Shown: positions 38,132 through 46,664 of the stretch, one piece after another
How positions within the stretch are numbered: the stretch's first letter is position 1
Layout: each line of letters opens with the position of its first letter
Assembly (NCBI GenBank): GCA_013153495.1
Contig: JAADEH010000006.1
Location: forward strand, 1 to 64,000
Length of the DNA stretch: 64,000 nucleotides
Source of the DNA: Aquificota bacterium
GTDB lineage: Bacteria; Aquificota; Aquificia; Aquificales; Aquificaceae
Direction of reading: 5' to 3'
Made by a program: the position numbers and the translations under genes
The notes under the pieces: generated by a model
What the model saw: the letters and a program-made list of their open reading frames with translations, nothing else
What the model was told of the DNA's origin: nothing
Database searches by the model: none

Positions 38132-38931
38132 CGGGGAAGCGATTTCATACAATCTCCCTGCTAGTAATTGTCTTCGGACTGCTTTTATTCTTCACCGAGT
38201 TTTCCCGTTTTTCCTACGTAAGAGAGATAACGAAGTTCGTAAACACCTTAATAGCTCCCTTTTTGGAATTCAAGGACCAGACAATAAGAGAGCTTCAGGA
38301 AGAGCTGAGAGCTTATCTACACTTTGTAGATACCGAAAAGGAAAATATAAAGCTCAGACGCAGGTTAAACTCCCTTATGCTCACGGAAAAGGAGCTTCAG
38401 GCGTGCCTTGCGGAGTTGGAAAACCTCGGCAGGCAAATGAATGTTTCTTCTCACTTTGAAAAACTGAGTTATAAAGTTTCGAGGATAATTTACTACGACC
38501 CTTCGGGTTTTGACCTGTTCGTAGTTATAGAAGGCGGTAAGGACAAAGGGTTTAAAGAGGGAGACCTCGTGGTTACGGAAAGCTATGTGGTGGGAGTAGT
38601 GGAGACCGTATTTACCTCTACCAGCAGGGTGATAACACCCTTCAACGAAAACTTTTCCTGCACGGCGGTGGTCGGAACATCACTGAGAAAATACATCTAC
38701 AGGGGAGGGTATCCTCTGGGAAACCTTTTGCACGTGAAGTTAGAAGACAAGGTGGAAGTGGGAAGCGAGGTTTTTATGGTGGACGTTAGGGGAAAGCTAC
38801 CACCTTTCCTAATAGGAAAAATTGAGGAGGTAAAAAGGGGAAAGGACCCCTTCTTTAAGGAGGTGAAAGTAAAGCCGAAGGTTGACCCGAGGTCCGAGGA
38901 ACTCGTTTACATAATAAGGAGGTCTCCTTGA
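38128..38931 (+). CDS. mreC: Rod-shape protein MreC
   Basis: Bitopic protein that links MreB to the periplasmic elongation machinery. A single N-terminal TM (about 9-26) is followed by a coiled coil (about 50-100) and two beta-barrel halves (VSRIIYYDPSGFDLFVVIEGGKDKGFKEGDLVVTE). The 267 residues match the family. It overlaps mreB and mreD by 4 bases each. Confidence 0.93.
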   Translation: MTGKRFHTISLLVIVFGLLLFFTEFSRFSYVREITKFVNTLIAPFLEFKDQTIRELQEELRAYLHFVDTEKENIKLRRRLNSLMLTEKELQACLAELENLGRQMNVSSHFEKLSYKVSRIIYYDPSGFDLFVVIEGGKDKGFKEGDLVVTESYVVGVVETVFTSTSRVITPFNENFSCTAVVGTSLRKYIYRGGYPLGNLLHVKLEDKVEVGSEVFMVDVRGKLPPFLIGKIEEVKRGKDPFFKEVKVKPKVDPRSEELVYIIRRSP

Positions 38932-39377
38932 AATACGGTATTGTGTTTGTTCTTTCCTTCTTGGTGCAGATAGTTTTTCTTCAAACCCTATTCAAACCCG
39001 GCTTTATAGCCCCCGACCTTTTACTCGTCGTTTTGCTCTCAAAGGCTTACCTTTCCGGTAGAGGGGCAATCCTGTGGGCTATACTGGGCGGGGCGCTTCT
39101 TGACCTTACCACAGACAATATAGGTTTGAACCTCGCTCTGCAGACCTTGGCGGTTTACTTATTTCTGCTCGCATACGAAAAACTCCTCTTCAGAAATCTG
39201 TTCACTTTCCTAATACCTGCATCTGTGGTGCTGTTGCTTAAGAGGCTGCTGGCTCTTTTTATGATGAGGAGTAAGTTTTCCTTCGATATGTCCTGGGGAA
39301 TTTTTACACTTGCATGGTTGGTGGAAATTATTTTGTTGATAGGTGTATATTTTCTATACCTTAAGAGAAAGGAATGA
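38928..39377 (+). CDS. mreD: Rod-shape protein MreD (TTG start)
   Basis: Small integral membrane protein (149 residues) with about five hydrophobic helices. The start is TTG at 38928, supported by AAGGAGG a few bases upstream and by 4-base coupling with the mreC stop. No ATG gives a comparable reading. The position between mreC and mrdA fixes the identity, since MreD sequences are poorly conserved. Confidence 0.85.
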   Translation: MKYGIVFVLSFLVQIVFLQTLFKPGFIAPDLLLVVLLSKAYLSGRGAILWAILGGALLDLTTDNIGLNLALQTLAVYLFLLAYEKLLFRNLFTFLIPASVVLLLKRLLALFMMRSKFSFDMSWGIFTLAWLVEIILLIGVYFLYLKRKE

Positions 39378-41146
39378 GCAGACGTAGTCTCCTTCTGTTA
39401 CTTGCCACCCTCATTACGGTGTTCCTCCTGATAATAGGAAGGCTTTTTCAAGTTCAGGTTCTCAGAGGAGATAAGTATAAGAGGCTCTCTAAGAGAAACT
39501 ACCTCAGAGTCAGGGACTTATACCCACCCCGGGGAGACATTCTGGACAGAAACGGTGAAAAACTCGCTTACGACGAACCCAGATACGTCCTTAGCCTCGA
39601 TTACAGAAGACTAAGTGAGGAAGAGCTTAAAAAGCTGAGTAGGAACCTGCTCGAGGTGTTTAACATAGACCTTGAAAAGCTTCTAAAGGAGAACAGAGGG
39701 GGAGTTGAACCCATAAGGCTCAAAGAAGACTTATCTCAGGAAGACCTTGACAGGTATTATTCCAACGCTTACAAGCTCCCGGGTGTGTTCGTGGAGGTGG
39801 TTCCCAAAAGGGTTTATCCCCACGGTAAGCTACTGTGCCACGTTATAGGATATGTGGGTTATCCCTCAAAGGAGGAGCTGAAGAAATACGGAAGCAGAAT
39901 AGGGAGCAGGAGCTTTGTGGGAAAGTTGGGCATAGAAAGGAGTATGGACCCTATCCTTCTTGGGGAGCTGGGAAGGGAGGAAGTGATGATTAATGCGGTG
40001 GGCAAGGTGGTGAAGACCATAAACCGCAAAGAACCCGTAAAGGGCAACAGCATAACCCTAACCGTCGATGCCAGAATTCAGAAAATCGTGGAAGACGTCT
40101 TTTACGAGTCGGGACAGCCTGCGGGAGCGGTTGTCCTTTTGAATGCCAAAACCGGGGAGGTTCTCGCATTAGCCAGCTTTCCCGGATACGACCCGAACAT
40201 GGTGTATAAGGACTGGAAGAAGATAACCAAGAACAAACTAAAACCTATGTTCAACAGGGCAACGAGCGGACGGTATCCACCCGCGTCGGTCTTAAAGGTT
40301 CCCGTATCCTATGCCATTCTCGAGACGAGAACCGCTTCTCCGTGGGACAGGGTTCTGTGCACGGGGAGCTACTTCCTCGGAGACAGAAGGTTTTACTGCT
40401 GGGACAAAAGCGGACACGGTTCCGTGAACATGGTAAAAGCCCTTCAGGAGTCCTGCGACGTTTACTACTACACATACGGATACGAGATGGGACCATCGAC
40501 CATAGTTCGCTACGCAAGAAAGTTCGGCTACGGGGAGTCTATTCCCTTAGAAATACCTGTGAAGAGGGGCTTTTTGCCTACACCGGAGTGGAAGAGGAGA
40601 CGCTTCAAGGAACCGTGGTATGACGGGGATACGGTTAACCTGAGCATAGGTCAGGGCTTTATGCTCTCAACTCTCATGGAGCAAACCCTTATGATGATGG
40701 GAATTGTGAATAACGGTGTAATATACAGACCTACCCTCGTAAGAGACATAAGGGACCCTTCGGGTAAGGTTTTGTGGAAAAACAAGCGCAAGGTCTGGAA
40801 AGTGATAAAGGGCAGGCAGGAACACTTTGCCATAATCAGGCGTGGACTAAGGGAAGCCGTTAAGAGGGGAACCGGTGCAAGAGCCTTCTCCAGAATGGTG
40901 GACATAGCGGGTAAAACGGGAACAGCACAGGTGGCACAGATAAAGAGAGGAAGAAAAAGAAGAAGGAAGGTGCCATGGAAACTCAGAGACCACGCATGGT
41001 TTGTGGGATTTGCACCTTACAGGGACCCGCTGTTCGTCATAGGAGTGCTTGTGGAACACGGGGAGTCCGGCGGAAGAACCGCAGCTCCCATAGCAAGAAG
41101 GATAATGGAGAGGATTTACATGGCGGGATTGAACAAAGAACTTTAA
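39374..41146 (+). CDS. mrdA: Penicillin-binding protein 2 (elongasome transpeptidase)
   Basis: Class B PBP that crosslinks peptidoglycan in elongation. One N-terminal TM (about 5-22), a non-catalytic pedestal region, then the transpeptidase domain. Catalytic motifs are S305-V-L-K308 and K514-T-G-T517. The 590 residues are normal. The usual partner rodA is not adjacent: the next gene is tsaE on the opposite strand, overlapping by 4 bases. Confidence 0.94.
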   Translation: MSRRSLLLLLATLITVFLLIIGRLFQVQVLRGDKYKRLSKRNYLRVRDLYPPRGDILDRNGEKLAYDEPRYVLSLDYRRLSEEELKKLSRNLLEVFNIDLEKLLKENRGGVEPIRLKEDLSQEDLDRYYSNAYKLPGVFVEVVPKRVYPHGKLLCHVIGYVGYPSKEELKKYGSRIGSRSFVGKLGIERSMDPILLGELGREEVMINAVGKVVKTINRKEPVKGNSITLTVDARIQKIVEDVFYESGQPAGAVVLLNAKTGEVLALASFPGYDPNMVYKDWKKITKNKLKPMFNRATSGRYPPASVLKVPVSYAILETRTASPWDRVLCTGSYFLGDRRFYCWDKSGHGSVNMVKALQESCDVYYYTYGYEMGPSTIVRYARKFGYGESIPLEIPVKRGFLPTPEWKRRRFKEPWYDGDTVNLSIGQGFMLSTLMEQTLMMMGIVNNGVIYRPTLVRDIRDPSGKVLWKNKRKVWKVIKGRQEHFAIIRRGLREAVKRGTGARAFSRMVDIAGKTGTAQVAQIKRGRKRRRKVPWKLRDHAWFVGFAPYRDPLFVIGVLVEHGESGGRTAAPIARRIMERIYMAGLNKEL

Positions 41147-41538
41147 AGTTTTTTTATAACGACCCTTCGGGTGTCGTCTTCCAAGACTTCTATCTCTATA
41201 CACAAGTTGCACATTTCACCGCAGTCCAACCATTCGACCACAACGACCCCGTTACCTATAAATTCCTCCCACTCAAAGTCCCTAACCCTGTATAGGTCTA
41301 TGTGTATCAATGTTCCCTTTTCGGTGGGATACTCGTTAACTATAGTAAAAGTGGGGCTTCTTACCTGATGACCTTCTTTAATTCCCAGTCCCCTTGCGAG
41401 ACCCCTGACGAAGGTAGTTTTACCACTTCCGAGGTTCCCTTTGAGGCATATAACCTCCTTTCCTTCAAGCTTTTTGGATAGACGGACCCCGAGGGCTTCC
41501 ATCTCCTCGGGGTTTTTTACAAAAAATTCTCCTATCAC
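41143..41538 (-). CDS. tsaE: tRNA threonylcarbamoyladenosine biosynthesis ATPase
   Basis: P-loop protein that drives TsaBD in forming t6A37 of tRNA. The 131-residue protein has Walker A GNLGSGKTTF and the family motif HIDLYRV with EW in the second half (VVVEWLD). It overlaps the coiled-coil ORF by 4 bases and is the last gene of the icd-cfi run. Confidence 0.93.
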   Translation of the reverse strand: MIGEFFVKNPEEMEALGVRLSKKLEGKEVICLKGNLGSGKTTFVRGLARGLGIKEGHQVRSPTFTIVNEYPTEKGTLIHIDLYRVRDFEWEEFIGNGVVVVEWLDCGEMCNLCIEIEVLEDDTRRVVIKKL

Positions 41539-41840
41539 CTGGTTCGCATAACTTCCGAGAGCTTGTGGATTACCGTGTCCATGCGCTGGTTCATTCTGTC
41601 AAACTTCTCGTCAAGCCTCTGAATTTGATTGTTGAGCCGCTCTTCTACCGCCTTTATCTCCTGCCTGACCTGATTAATTTCCTGTCCGAGTTGTCCTATT
41701 TCCTGTCTGAGCTGTCCCATTTCACCTCTAAGCTGTCCTATCTGGGTATCTATTTTCTCATGCAGATACTTGAAACCCTCTTCCCGCTTCCTGTCCAGCT
41801 CCTCTATGCGTTCTTTTATCTGAGCGGTTCTCTCTTCCAC
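41535..41840 (-). CDS. Coiled-coil protein with GQLRQEI heptads
   Basis: A 101-residue, fully charged coiled coil. The centre carries near-repeats of GQLR.E (GQLRGEM, GQLRQEI, GQLGQEI), 7 residues apart, so a parallel multimer is likely. No membrane segment. No family recognised. It is 16 bases downstream of cfiA and coupled to tsaE, so it is probably co-transcribed with the carboxylase; its role there is unknown. Confidence 0.7.
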   Translation of the reverse strand: MEERTAQIKERIEELDRKREEGFKYLHEKIDTQIGQLRGEMGQLRQEIGQLGQEINQVRQEIKAVEERLNNQIQRLDEKFDRMNQRMDTVIHKLSEVMRTR

Positions 41841-41856
41841 GACTTCGTAAACAAGC

Positions 41857-43812
41857 TCACTGATAGCTGTTGTCCTCCTTGTGGGGAACTATCCTGAGTA
41901 TTGCTTCGTCGGGGTTAACCTGGTCTCCGGGTTTTGCGAATATCTGCTTGACTATGCCGTCTATGGGAGCGTGTATCTCGTTCTCCATCTTCATGGCTTC
42001 CACTATCGCCACCGTTTGACCCTCTTCAACGGGTTGACCCTCTTCAACGAGTATCTTTACCACCTTGCCGGGCATAGGTGGGGTGACATCCCCGGGTTCG
42101 GAAGCCTTGGGTATTCCGCCTTCCGTTGCAGGTGCGGTTGTTGTGGTAGCGCCTCCGCTTGCGGGTATGGCTTCCTTCTGAGGAATAAGCTGGACTTCCT
42201 CGAGCCTTCCATCAACACGGACGTAATACTTTCTCGGCTTTCCGGGCTGGTCCTCGAGGGATACGCCTTCCACCTTAACCTTGAACTTATCACCGTGGTA
42301 TATGATTTCGAACTCAACGGGTGCAGCACCTACTACCTTTCCGGGTTCAGTTTCCGCAAGCTCGGGAAGCTCCTCTACGGGTTCGGGGTGCAGTTCCCCT
42401 TTCTCTCTTAAGGTAAGGAATTCCTTAGCCTGCATGGGGAAGAGTATGTAAAGGAGAACCTCCTCGTCGGTTGGCTCCCTTCCGAGTATCTTTTCGACCT
42501 CTTCCTTAGCCTTGTCCCACTCGTGGGGGTCCGCAAGGTCTCCGGGTCTTATGGAAAAGTCAGGCTCTTTGCCGGGTCCGAGTATCTTTTCAACGAGTTC
42601 CTTAGAGAGAGGTCCCGGGGGCTTTCCGTATTTCCCTTCCACGTAGTCCCTGACTTCTTTGGTTATGGTCTTATACCTCTCTCCAGTTATAACGTTTAGA
42701 ACCGCCTGAACGCCGACTATCTGGGAAGAGGGTGTCAGAAGCGGTGGATATCCGAGGTCAGCCTCTACCCTGGGAACTTCTTCGAGGGCTTCCTCCATCT
42801 TATCGAGAGCGTTTGCCTCCATGAGCTGAGCGACCATGTTGGAAATCATTCCGCCGGGTATCTTGTGTATGAGAACCTTTGCATTAACACCCGCATACTC
42901 GGTTTCATACTTCTTATATTTCTTCTTTATTTTCTTAGCCTCTTCCGCCGCCTCGGCTATCTTTGCAAGGTCAAGTCCAGTATCGAAGGGAGTATCCTGA
43001 AGCGCTGCAACTATGGTCTCCGTTGCGGGGTGAGAAGAGCCGAAAGCAAGGGGTGATAGAACCGTATCGAGCATGTCCACTCCTGCAAGGACAGCCATCA
43101 TGTGGTTTATGGTTGCCATTCCGCTCATGTCGTGATTGTGGAGCAGGACGGGTATCTTTCCGTCGGTAGCTTCCTTAATTCCCTTAATTATCTGATAACA
43201 CTCAAAGGGTGGCATTATGCCGGTAGCATCTTTGAAGGAAATCCAATCGGGTTCCATGTCCGCAAGCTCTTTAGCGTATTCCATCCACTTCTCGTAGGTG
43301 TGAACGGGAGAACGGGTGTAGCTTATCTCCGCATGAACCTCTCCGCCGAACTCCTTTATCGCTTTGACCGCAACCTCTATGTTCCTGTTGTCGTTTAGGG
43401 AGTCAAAGACCCTGAAGACGGTTATGCCGTTCTCTATGCACTTCTCAACGAACTTTTTAACGACCTTGTCCGAGCGGGGTCTGTATCCCACTATGTTCTG
43501 TCCCCTGAAGAGCATCTGGAGTTTTGTATTGGGCATGACCTCCTTAATTCTCCTGAGCCTCTCCCAAGGGTCTTCCTTCAGATACCTGAGACACACGTCG
43601 TAGGTGGCTCCTCCCCAGACCTCTACCGCATAGAAACCGCACTTGTCCAGCTTCTCACATAGAGGGAGCAGGTCGTCGGTTCTGACACGGGTTGCGAGTT
43701 TACACTGCTGTCCATCTCTCGGGGTGAGGTCCGATATGTGTATCTTTTTCTTTATTCCTTTCTTTTCATATTCCTTCATCTTCTCCCGGATTTCCTCTAC
43801 GACCTCAATCAT
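41857..43812 (-). CDS. cfiA: 2-oxoglutarate carboxylase large subunit (biotin carrier/carboxyltransferase)
   Basis: Carboxyltransferase and biotin carrier subunit. It has the pyruvate-carboxylase-type (HMGL-like) barrel from residue 22 (HISDLTPRDGQQ), the metal-site HNHDMSG, and a C-terminal biotinyl domain with the acceptor lysine K608 in EAMKMEN. The 651 residues match CfiA of Hydrogenobacter thermophilus. The reaction there is 2-oxoglutarate plus bicarbonate to oxalosuccinate. Pyruvate carboxylase (PycB) or oxaloacetate decarboxylase is the sequence-level alternative; the 2-oxoglutarate role rests on the linkage to icd. It overlaps orf116 by 4 bases and has GGAGGTG as Shine-Dalgarno. Confidence 0.85.
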   Translation of the reverse strand: MIEVVEEIREKMKEYEKKGIKKKIHISDLTPRDGQQCKLATRVRTDDLLPLCEKLDKCGFYAVEVWGGATYDVCLRYLKEDPWERLRRIKEVMPNTKLQMLFRGQNIVGYRPRSDKVVKKFVEKCIENGITVFRVFDSLNDNRNIEVAVKAIKEFGGEVHAEISYTRSPVHTYEKWMEYAKELADMEPDWISFKDATGIMPPFECYQIIKGIKEATDGKIPVLLHNHDMSGMATINHMMAVLAGVDMLDTVLSPLAFGSSHPATETIVAALQDTPFDTGLDLAKIAEAAEEAKKIKKKYKKYETEYAGVNAKVLIHKIPGGMISNMVAQLMEANALDKMEEALEEVPRVEADLGYPPLLTPSSQIVGVQAVLNVITGERYKTITKEVRDYVEGKYGKPPGPLSKELVEKILGPGKEPDFSIRPGDLADPHEWDKAKEEVEKILGREPTDEEVLLYILFPMQAKEFLTLREKGELHPEPVEELPELAETEPGKVVGAAPVEFEIIYHGDKFKVKVEGVSLEDQPGKPRKYYVRVDGRLEEVQLIPQKEAIPASGGATTTTAPATEGGIPKASEPGDVTPPMPGKVVKILVEEGQPVEEGQTVAIVEAMKMENEIHAPIDGIVKQIFAKPGDQVNPDEAILRIVPHKEDNSYQ

Positions 43813-44159
43813 GAAAGCACCTCCTTACGAAGTTTATTTATTCCCTTAGCTCCTAAGTTCATAATGGAATAAACCATGAAACAGCTAATTACATAGGAAG
43901 TCAAAATCACCGACCATAAAACAAGGTCGCAAACCCAATTACCACACTCATAGTATCTTTCCTTAACTACCACTACATGAATGAAATTGGAACCCAAATC
44001 AACTAAAAATCCTATAAGGCTAAAACCAATTAGTTTATTTAAGACAACTTCCAAGAGTAAAAGTGTCCAGAAAGCACCAACTAATACTGCATAACTTACA
44101 GGTAAAGAGAGGGCAAGTATGAAGCCCCACTTCAGGAAACTTACAGCTCTCCTTCTCAT
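43809..44159 (-). CDS. Small membrane protein inside the cfi operon
   Basis: A 116-residue protein with three hydrophobic segments (about 10-35, 38-60 and 82-105) and no recognised family. It sits 2 bases after cfiB and overlaps cfiA by ATGA, so it is translationally locked between the two carboxylase subunits. The DNA is visibly more AT-rich than cfiA and cfiB. It may be a recent insertion or a membrane partner of the carboxylase. Confidence 0.7.
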   Translation of the reverse strand: MRRRAVSFLKWGFILALSLPVSYAVLVGAFWTLLLLEVVLNKLIGFSLIGFLVDLGSNFIHVVVVKERYYECGNWVCDLVLWSVILTSYVISCFMVYSIMNLGAKGINKLRKEVLS

Positions 44160-44161
44160 AC

Positions 44162-45580
44162 CTACAACCCGTGGTAGCTTGCTATTACCGCAGAAAGGAA
44201 GGCTACGAAGTCCTCCTTATCTCTGTGCTCCTTGTAGTCAAATACCTGCGGGTGCTCTTCCAAATACTTGGTGGTGAACTTGCCAGCTCTGAAGTCTGGT
44301 TCCTTCATTATCTCTATGAGCAGAGGTATGGTAGTTTTAACTCCGGTTATCTCGTATGTCTCAAGTGCCGCTTTCATTCTATCGACCGCTATCTCCCACT
44401 CGGGTGCCCAGACTATGAGCTTTGCAATCATGGAGTCGTAATAGGGTGTTACTTCAAAGCCTCTGGACGCTGCGTGCTCTATCCTTATACCGAAACCTCC
44501 GGGAACGTAGTATCTCTCTATCATTCCCACCGAGGGGGCAAAGTTGTTCTTGGGGTCTTCCGCATTTATCCTGCACTCTATGGAGAAGCCGTTGAACTTA
44601 ACATCTTCCTGTTTGTATTTGAGTTCCTCTCCCGCAGCGATGCGCAGTTGCCACTTGACTATGTCTATTCCCGTAACCATTTCTGTAACTGGGTGTTCCA
44701 CCTGAATACGGGTGTTCATCTCGATAAAGTAGAGGTTTCCTTCCTCGTCCGCTATGAATTCCATAGTTCCTGCGTTATAGTAGCCTATTTCCTTTGCCGC
44801 TTTGGCAACTATGTTTCCGTAATATTCACGCTTTTCGGGTGTGAGAAGTAGCGACGGTGCTATCTCCACGAGTTTCTGGTTTCTCCTCTGGATTGAACAG
44901 TCCCTCTCACCGAGGTGTATCACGTTCCCGTGTTTGTCTCCGAGAACCTGAAACTCTATGTGCTTGGGGTTTTCTATGAATTTTTCCAGAAGAAGGTCTC
45001 CGCATCCGAAGGCTTTTTGGGCTTCGTTGTAAGCGCTTTCGTAATTTTTGACGAGTTCTTCCTCGTTCCTACATATTCTTATTCCTCTACCACCGCCTCC
45101 GGCGGTCGCTTTGAGAAGAACCGGATAACCTATTTCCTTAGCGATAGCCTTTGCCTCTTCCACGTCCTTGAGAACTCCATCTGAGCCGGGAACGACGGGA
45201 ACGCCTGCCTTTTTCATAACTTCCTTGGAGCGGGCTTTGTCCCCCATAAGCTCTATGACCTGCCAGGGGGGACCAACGAAGGTTATCCCCGCTTCCTCGC
45301 AGAGCTTGGCAAACTCCGCATTCTCAGCCAAGAAACCGTATCCGGGGTGTATAGCGTCCGCTCCAACTTCAAGGGCAAGGTCTATTATTCTCTGTTTGTT
45401 CAGGTATGTGTCCAACGGGTCAACGCCTATCATGTAGGCTTCGTCCGCCATCTTGACGTGTCTGGCTGTGGACTCTATCTCGTTGTATATGGCAACGGTC
45501 TGAATTCCGAGTTCCTTTGCGGCACGGATTATTCTACAGGCTATCTCGCCTCGGTTGGCTACGAGGAGCTTCTTAAACAT
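44162..45580 (-). CDS. cfiB: 2-oxoglutarate carboxylase small subunit (biotin carboxylase)
   Basis: Biotin carboxylase subunit, ATP-dependent carboxylation of the biotin on CfiA. ATP-grasp features are visible: LLKATAGGGGRGIRI, the EKFIENPKHIEFQVLGD segment and the catalytic FIEMNTRIQVEHPVTE. The 472 residues match CfiB. AccC/PycA are sequence alternatives, separated only by context. A TATAAT at 45608-45613 could start an internal transcript; GGGAGGTGC precedes the ATG. Confidence 0.88.
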   Translation of the reverse strand: MFKKLLVANRGEIACRIIRAAKELGIQTVAIYNEIESTARHVKMADEAYMIGVDPLDTYLNKQRIIDLALEVGADAIHPGYGFLAENAEFAKLCEEAGITFVGPPWQVIELMGDKARSKEVMKKAGVPVVPGSDGVLKDVEEAKAIAKEIGYPVLLKATAGGGGRGIRICRNEEELVKNYESAYNEAQKAFGCGDLLLEKFIENPKHIEFQVLGDKHGNVIHLGERDCSIQRRNQKLVEIAPSLLLTPEKREYYGNIVAKAAKEIGYYNAGTMEFIADEEGNLYFIEMNTRIQVEHPVTEMVTGIDIVKWQLRIAAGEELKYKQEDVKFNGFSIECRINAEDPKNNFAPSVGMIERYYVPGGFGIRIEHAASRGFEVTPYYDSMIAKLIVWAPEWEIAVDRMKAALETYEITGVKTTIPLLIEIMKEPDFRAGKFTTKYLEEHPQVFDYKEHRDKEDFVAFLSAVIASYHGL

Positions 45581-45607
45581 TCAGCACCTCCCGTTTTGAG
45601 CCACTAC

Positions 45608-45613
45608 ATTATA
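45608..45613 (-). promoter_or_regulatory. Candidate -10 box upstream of cfiB
   Basis: TATAAT on the minus strand in the 67-base osmC-cfiB gap, the longest gap in the icd-cfi run. No -35 box is convincing. A direct repeat TTATAAC occurs twice, 11 bases apart (45609-45615 and 45620-45626), and overlaps it. Confidence 0.4.
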
Positions 45614-45647
45614 ACAAATTTATAACGGTGTTTGGATTTTGAGAGTC

Positions 45648-46064
45648 TCAAACCAGCACCACCTTATACTCTATGGGAGCTATCCGGTTGACCATGTATG
45701 CTATGGAGCAGGTGCCGGGGTCGTATATGGTTTTATCTAAGGCTTTCTTTACGTCCTCCTCGGACACATCACCCTTTACCTTAACGGTGAGGTATATCTT
45801 TAAGAAGACCTTGGGATAGCCGTCGGTCTTTCTGTCTGCATCGGTTTCTATTTCTATGTCTTCAACGTGCTTGCCTTCCTTGTGCAGGGCTTCGTAAAGG
45901 TGTATTCCCACACAACCTGCTATGGAGTGGAAGAGAAGTTCCGGAGGTCTTATGCCTCTTCCCTTTCCTCCTACATAGTCCGCAGCGTCTATGGGCACTT
46001 CCCTTCCTGCGGGACCCACTCCGATAAAGTGGAAGTCCTCCTTCTGCTTGACCTTGACCTTCAT
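45648..46064 (-). CDS. OsmC/Ohr-family protein
   Basis: A 138-residue OsmC-fold protein, possibly a thiol-dependent peroxidase. Both family cysteines are visible, in AGCVGIHLYEALHKEG and in DPGTCSIAYMV. Typical members reduce organic hydroperoxides; the family also has non-peroxidase members, so the substrate stays open. It lies between the uma2-like gene and cfiB on the same strand. Confidence 0.88.
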   Translation of the reverse strand: MKVKVKQKEDFHFIGVGPAGREVPIDAADYVGGKGRGIRPPELLFHSIAGCVGIHLYEALHKEGKHVEDIEIETDADRKTDGYPKVFLKIYLTVKVKGDVSEEDVKKALDKTIYDPGTCSIAYMVNRIAPIEYKVVLV

Positions 46065-46075
46065 AGGTTTACCTC

Positions 46076-46660
46076 CTACTTGTTTTGGGTTTCTTCAAGA
46101 AGCTTTCCGACGCTCAGTTTTATACCGTCAATAACCTCAACTTCCTTGTTCCAGTCCTTAATTCTCCAGTCTTCCTCTTTTGTGGCTTCCATGACCTTTT
46201 TAACCGGTGTGAATATCCAGATAACCCTCTCAACTCCCGCATTCAAAAGGTCGTCGGTTTTTGCGTAAATGTAGTCCATGTAAGAGCCGAACATCTGGGG
46301 GTCCGCTTTTGTATCCACCTCTATCACCACCTTCGGTGGCCTTTTCGAGAAGGTGTCTTCCCAGACCACGTTTTCAACATCAAATATACCTATATCTATC
46401 GTTCTCCAAGAGTTTTCCGAGGTAAACACACCCACCTCGTTGGTAGCTATCAGATATTTGCTCAAATTCAACTTTTTTGCAAGATATGAGACTATTAGGG
46501 CAACTATCAAGCCTTGAAGCATACTACTCCCCATCACCTCCTCCAGTGTTTTCTTTCCTTCGAGGACTTCTTTGTATCCCCTGTAATATACGGGTTTGCC
46601 CTTTACCACCTCGTAGGTGAGGAGTTTCAAAAGCTCTTCTTTGTTCTTTACCTGAGCCAT
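46076..46660 (-). CDS. Uma2-like (DUF820) putative endonuclease
   Basis: A 194-residue protein of the Uma2/DUF820 group, PD-(D/E)xK superfamily. The core is visible as IDIGIFDVENVVWE, then PKVVIEVDTKAD (E-V-D-x-K), then a Tyr/Trp strand (ERVIWIF). These genes are common as stand-alone accessory genes of uncertain role. It sits 4 bases after icd and 11 bases before osmC, inside a central-metabolism run where it is unexpected. Confidence 0.85.
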   Translation of the reverse strand: MAQVKNKEELLKLLTYEVVKGKPVYYRGYKEVLEGKKTLEEVMGSSMLQGLIVALIVSYLAKKLNLSKYLIATNEVGVFTSENSWRTIDIGIFDVENVVWEDTFSKRPPKVVIEVDTKADPQMFGSYMDYIYAKTDDLLNAGVERVIWIFTPVKKVMEATKEEDWRIKDWNKEVEVIDGIKLSVGKLLEETQNK

Positions 46661-46664
46661 AACT

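Noticed and set aside
41143-41146. rodA following mrdA
   Set aside because: The next ORF is tsaE on the opposite strand; rodA is not in this window.
44171-44851. 226-residue ORF on the plus strand
   Set aside because: It lies wholly antisense to cfiB and has the Cys/Tyr/Leu-rich composition of a shadow frame.
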